Part shown: positions 60,651 to 64,000 of the stretch, one piece after another
How positions within the stretch are numbered: position 1 is the first letter of the stretch
Layout: the number at the start of each line of letters is the position of its first letter
Source: DATCYX01 sp963714425
Lineage (GTDB): Bacteria > Chloroflexota > Anaerolineae > Anaerolineales > UBA4823
Length of the DNA: 64,000 nucleotides
Assembly: GCA_963714425.1 (NCBI GenBank)
Contig: CAVQOI010000001.1
Span: forward strand, 124,001-188,000
Direction of reading: 5' to 3'
Notes under the pieces: model-generated
What the model was told of the DNA's origin: nothing
Seen by the model: the letters and a program-made list of their open reading frames with translations, nothing else
Database searches by the model: none
Position numbers and translations under genes: made by a program

Positions 60651-62687
60651 CTACGTTTCCCCATCTCCAGCCAGCAATTGCACTTTTTTCCAAGGGGGTA
60701 GTTTCGAGTCTTCAGCCAAAACCCCGCGCAGCTCAAAGATCTGGTCTCGCAGCATAGCGGCCTTCTCAAATTCCAAATTCTTAGCCGCTTCTTTCATCTG
60801 CTTTTCCATCTCTCCGATCACTTTGTGGATCTCCGAATGTTCCATATTTCTTTGAACCTTATAAGTACCTCTATTCTCTGAGACAGCTCTAGCTGAAAGC
60901 TGGTCAGTCAGGTCACGCACAGCTTTATAGATGCCGACAGGCTGGATGCCGTGTTCTTCATTATATGCTACCTGCTTGAGCCGGCGGCGGTTTGTTTCGT
61001 CGATGGCGCGCTTCATAGAATTTGTCATTTTGTCGGCGTACATGATCACCCTACCATCCACGTGGCGGGCTGCACGTCCTATGGTCTGGATAAGGGCAGT
61101 CTCCGAGCGCAGGAACCCTTCTTTATCTGCGTCAAGAATGGCAATAAGGGAGACTTCGGGCAGGTCCAGGCCTTCGCGCAGCAGGTTGATGCCGACGACA
61201 ACGTCGAAGACACCCAGACGCAGGTCTCGCAGGATGCCTATGCGCTCGAGGGTGTCGATCTCTGAGTGCAAATAGTGCACCTTGATCCCCAACTCCATCA
61301 GATAATCAGATAGCTTCTCGGCCATGCGTTTGGTGAGCGTAGTGACCAGAGTGCGTTGTCCCACCTCGACGCGCTTGCGGATTTCGGCGATGAGATCATC
61401 AATCTGTCCGGCGATTGGGCGCACTTCAACTTCAGGGTCTACTAAACCTGTGGGGCGGATGATCTGCTCAACTACCTGGTCAGCCTGCTTGATCTCGTAT
61501 GCAGCAGGAGTTGCTGAAGTGTATAAGGTGAAGCCCATACGCTTTTGAAACTCGTCGAAGGTGAGTGGACGATTATCTAGCGCAGAGGGCAGGCGGAAGC
61601 CATATTCAACCAAGGTCTCTTTTCGCGAGCGATCACCATTGTACATTCCACGTATCTGTGGGATGGTCATGTGCGATTCGTCGAGAATGAGCAGATATTC
61701 GCTGGGCAAGTAATCCATCAGGGTCCAGGGAGGCGATCCCTGAGGCCGCTGGTCTAAGTGGCGTGAGTAGTTCTCTATCCCCGAGCAGTAACCCACTTCG
61801 CGCAGCATCTCCAAGTCGTAGAATGCCCGCTGCTCCAGGCGTTGGGCTTCGAGCAGCTTATCCTGCGATCTTAGCCAGGCGAGGCGCTCCGCCAGCTCAT
61901 CTTGGATATCTTGAATGGCTTTTTGAAGCTTGTCCTGGTCGGTGATAAAGTGCTTGGCGGGGTAAATGTGGACTGTGCTGAGCTGGCGGCGGAGCTCTCC
62001 CGTGACGACATCGAACTCAACAACTTTTTCGACCTCATCCCCAAAGAAAGTGATCCGGTATCCGAACTGGTCCTGGTAAGCTGGAATGATCTCGAGCGTA
62101 TCGCCGCGTACGCGGAATTTGCCAGGACTCAGGTCCAGGTCGTTGCGCTCGTATTGGCCCTCAATGAGCTGGCGTAGCAGGGCGTTGCGGCGGTACACTT
62201 TTCCGCTCTCCAGGTTTATCACAACTCGACCATAAGCATCTGGGTTGCCGATGCCGTAGATGCACGAGACCGACGCAACGATGATCACATCTTTGCGTGA
62301 CATGAGTGCAGTGGTTGCTGCGAGGCGCAGCCGTTCGATCTCCTCATTAATATCGCTGTCTTTTTCGATGTACAGGTCGTGGCGTGGGACATAAGCCTCG
62401 GGCTGGTAGTAATCGTAGTAAGAAACAAAGTATTCGACCGCGTTTTCCGGAAAGAAATCTTTGAATTCCGCGTAAAGCTGTGCCGCCAAAGTCTTATTGT
62501 GAGCCATGACAAGAGCGGGCATGTTCAGCTTCTCGATGATCGAGGCGACAGTGTAGGTTTTTCCTGTCCCTGTGGCGCCAAGCAAGACTTGATGGCGGTA
62601 GCCTTTATCTAAGCCTTCCACTAGCTGGCGGATGGCTTCCGGCTGGTCACCGGTGGGCAGAAAGGGGGCACGTAGTTTGAAGTCCAT
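60651..62687 (-). CDS. uvrB: UvrB excision nuclease subunit
   Basis: Central helicase-like subunit of nucleotide excision repair; loads onto damage with UvrA and recruits UvrC. About 678 residues. Walker A GATGTGKTYT, beta-hairpin region YYDYYQPEAYVPRHDLYIEK, helicase motif VI IGRAARHVDGRV, and C-terminal UVR domain (KQMKEAAKNLEFEKAAMLRD). Start ATG 62687 matches the standard N-terminus (FKLRAPFLPTGDQPEAI); the longer frame crosses the promoter. Confidence 0.96.
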   Translation of the reverse strand: MDFKLRAPFLPTGDQPEAIRQLVEGLDKGYRHQVLLGATGTGKTYTVASIIEKLNMPALVMAHNKTLAAQLYAEFKDFFPENAVEYFVSYYDYYQPEAYVPRHDLYIEKDSDINEEIERLRLAATTALMSRKDVIIVASVSCIYGIGNPDAYGRVVINLESGKVYRRNALLRQLIEGQYERNDLDLSPGKFRVRGDTLEIIPAYQDQFGYRITFFGDEVEKVVEFDVVTGELRRQLSTVHIYPAKHFITDQDKLQKAIQDIQDELAERLAWLRSQDKLLEAQRLEQRAFYDLEMLREVGYCSGIENYSRHLDQRPQGSPPWTLMDYLPSEYLLILDESHMTIPQIRGMYNGDRSRKETLVEYGFRLPSALDNRPLTFDEFQKRMGFTLYTSATPAAYEIKQADQVVEQIIRPTGLVDPEVEVRPIAGQIDDLIAEIRKRVEVGQRTLVTTLTKRMAEKLSDYLMELGIKVHYLHSEIDTLERIGILRDLRLGVFDVVVGINLLREGLDLPEVSLIAILDADKEGFLRSETALIQTIGRAARHVDGRVIMYADKMTNSMKRAIDETNRRRLKQVAYNEEHGIQPVGIYKAVRDLTDQLSARAVSENRGTYKVQRNMEHSEIHKVIGEMEKQMKEAAKNLEFEKAAMLRDQIFELRGVLAEDSKLPPWKKVQLLAGDGET

Positions 62688-62747
62688 GGTCAGGGTTATA
62701 TCTTCAGCGTGGCATTCGGTCAATTGTGAAGCGCAACAGGGGGGCGT

Positions 62748-62756
62748 ATTATAACA
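62748..62756 (-). promoter_or_regulatory. Extended -10 promoter of uvrB
   Basis: TGTTATAAT on the minus strand, an extended -10 element. Predicted start near 62740 gives a leader of about 53 bases. I see no clear LexA-type SOS box, but the class box used by this phylum is not certain. Confidence 0.6.
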
Positions 62757-62770
62757 CAAATGTGCTAATT

Positions 62771-63835
62771 TCAGTCTCTCACATAGATCGGATTGCTGAG
62801 AATCCAGCTTCGCTTCCTGCCAAGATAATCGATATACACTTCAACCCGATATACCCCAGGTTCGGTTGTGATGTGGGTGCATGTCTCGCGTCCACGCCAG
62901 GATTTGAGTACGTGGCCGTCTTTTATGAGGCTGCATTCCGCCCGGCGTGGCAGGCGGATTTGAAGCGTGACCCCATGTTTGGCGGGAAGCTCGTCGCCCA
63001 TCCAAGCCTGGGAGTCTTTTCCCTGGGCTGTGAAGCGGAATCCTTTTGTTGATGCAGGAAGGTCATAACCGATGAAGGCATGACCCTGCGCCAGAGCGTC
63101 CAGTACTAGGCGCCGGTCTTTAGCCAATTCACCAGTGAGGGGTGCAGGCAAGAGCAGGTGCGTGTTAATGGTTCGGAAGTGAAATTCGTAAGGGAAAAGC
63201 GTGCGGTGCAGTGGGCCCATGGTAGCAGGTAAAGCATGAGCGTCGGACCCGCCAATAGCAACGATGCGCTGACCATTCTTCAGCAATTCATCCCACTTAA
63301 GTAGCGCATGTGGATGTGGGCCACGGGCGATGCGTTTGGGGAAGTACGCATAGAAAAGGGCATGCAGCTTGGTCTTCAGGAGTGCTTTAAACTCAGAGAA
63401 GCCATTCCAAAGTTCCAAGCCGGTATAACCCTGAACATCCCAGGCTTCCCAGGAAATATCCGCCTCCCCTACTGCTGGCGCAGCCGGATCAACAGGATGT
63501 GCGATGAACGAAATCCCCTCTGCTTTCTTGGCAGCGTTAATCAGAAGTTGCGGGTCATGTGCCAAAGTTGCCAGCTCTCGATTTGCACCGAATACCAGCA
63601 GGTGGTTCTTCTGTGGGTCACGCTTTTGGTCGTGGACTTCCTCACCGACGAGCAGAAGGATACGCTTGTCGCCATCCTGGTAGATGTCCTCAGGACCGTT
63701 CACTAAGACATTGTGATCGGTAACCACCACCGCATCTAGACCTGTGGCAAGTCCAGCCTTCACGATCTCGAGGTGTGAATAATGACCGTCGGAATATGGT
63801 GTATGCATGTGCAGGTTGATCACAACTTCATGCAT
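62771..63835 (-). CDS. PHP-domain metal-dependent phosphoesterase
   Basis: About 354 residues. PHP motifs NLHMHTPYSDGHYS and DAVVVTDHNVL bind the metal cluster; further metal ligands are seen at HPVDP and GGSDAHAL. A C-terminal about 90-residue beta domain follows. Such stand-alone PHP proteins hydrolyse phosphate esters; substrate unknown. ATG 63835 (MHEVVINLHMHTPYSDG) fits the usual N-terminus; ATG 63847 four codons earlier is also possible. Confidence 0.88.
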   Translation of the reverse strand: MHEVVINLHMHTPYSDGHYSHLEIVKAGLATGLDAVVVTDHNVLVNGPEDIYQDGDKRILLLVGEEVHDQKRDPQKNHLLVFGANRELATLAHDPQLLINAAKKAEGISFIAHPVDPAAPAVGEADISWEAWDVQGYTGLELWNGFSEFKALLKTKLHALFYAYFPKRIARGPHPHALLKWDELLKNGQRIVAIGGSDAHALPATMGPLHRTLFPYEFHFRTINTHLLLPAPLTGELAKDRRLVLDALAQGHAFIGYDLPASTKGFRFTAQGKDSQAWMGDELPAKHGVTLQIRLPRRAECSLIKDGHVLKSWRGRETCTHITTEPGVYRVEVYIDYLGRKRSWILSNPIYVRD

Positions 63836-63935
63836 GGGGGTCTGCATCCTTCAACGATGGCGATATGGGCATCATGGATTTCGATATAGCAGGATGGCTA
63901 CTCACGCTCAACATTCTCTATTACTCTAGCCTGAT

Positions 63936-63964
63936 TTGACGAAATTTCGGCGCGAAGGTATAAT
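63936..63964 (+). promoter_or_regulatory. Near-consensus promoter firing toward the right edge
   Basis: TTGACG (63936-63941), exactly 17 bp, TATAAT (63959-63964). It would start transcription near 63971 and serve a gene beyond the window; an ATG at about 63986 could be its start. Nothing else is seen in 63848-64000. Confidence 0.75.
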
Positions 63965-64000
63965 CCGCCTGCCTATTGTAAAGTATGAAATTATGCGGAG

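Noticed and set aside
62687..62759. Longer N-terminus of UvrB starting at 62759
   Set aside because: The extension crosses the extended -10 promoter and does not match the conserved UvrB N-terminus.

Overview
The window looks like a chromosomal segment of a Chloroflexota bacterium, most likely class Anaerolineae. This is inferred from overall gene character: lipoproteins with lgt but no outer-membrane biogenesis genes, an actinobacterial-like FHA/SEDS cell-wall operon, Ni-superoxide dismutase, an aapJQMP amino-acid importer and several large secreted proteins without clear relatives. No rRNA or marker gene fixes the taxonomy. Coding density is high, and most genes lie in short co-directional operons. 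There is no prophage, integrative element or CRISPR array.

Layout. 1-4.3 kb: trehalose/compatible-solute block (GH63-type hydrolase tail, otsA, a GT4 glycosyltransferase, otsB), then a YihY/BrkB membrane protein and a three-gene ABC-2 exporter (5.4-8.8 kb). 8.9-24.8 kb, minus strand: a long, unusual operon. In transcription order it holds a TIM-barrel-like protein, an FtsZ whose T7-loop catalytic Asp is His, an 88-aa protein resembling the C-terminal domain of the protease encoded further down, a 70-aa membrane protein, a secreted TIM-barrel protein, an LCP-like protein, a small membrane protein, a giant (about 1,860 aa) TPR protein, a TPR plus gingipain/CHAT-like cysteine protease, and a beta-lactamase-fold serine hydrolase. 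A tRNA-Arg(TCG) follows. 25-35.8 kb, plus strand: a lipoprotein, sodN-sodX-EamA, ftsK, a CDP-alcohol phosphatidyltransferase with lgt, an ABC-2 exporter and an MBL-fold hydrolase. 36-42 kb: HNH nuclease, tyrS, and a minus-strand fhaA-fhaB-mtnP-SEDS/PBP operon in which the PBP half has lost its catalytic Ser and Lys. 42-45.3 kb: archease-rtcB, a lipoprotein, rnhA. 45.3-49.8 kb: aapJQMP. 50-53.7 kb: ybaK, a two-component system and a Met-rich exported protein.

The most striking locus is 54.6-60.6 kb. A promoter is followed by two tandem c-di-GMP-I (GEMM) riboswitches and an intrinsic terminator. Beyond these lie two tiny secreted or membrane proteins (79 aa and a 44-aa gene) that both end in S/T-W-N-S, and then a secreted subtilase whose C-terminus carries seven V-S-W-N/G-S pentads. 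A GGDEF plus HD-GYP protein that could make and degrade c-di-GMP follows. I read this as a c-di-GMP-controlled VSWNS peptide/subtilase system with its own second-messenger enzyme; its function is unknown.

The right end holds uvrB and a PHP-domain hydrolase, both on the minus strand, and a near-consensus plus-strand promoter that fires out of the window.
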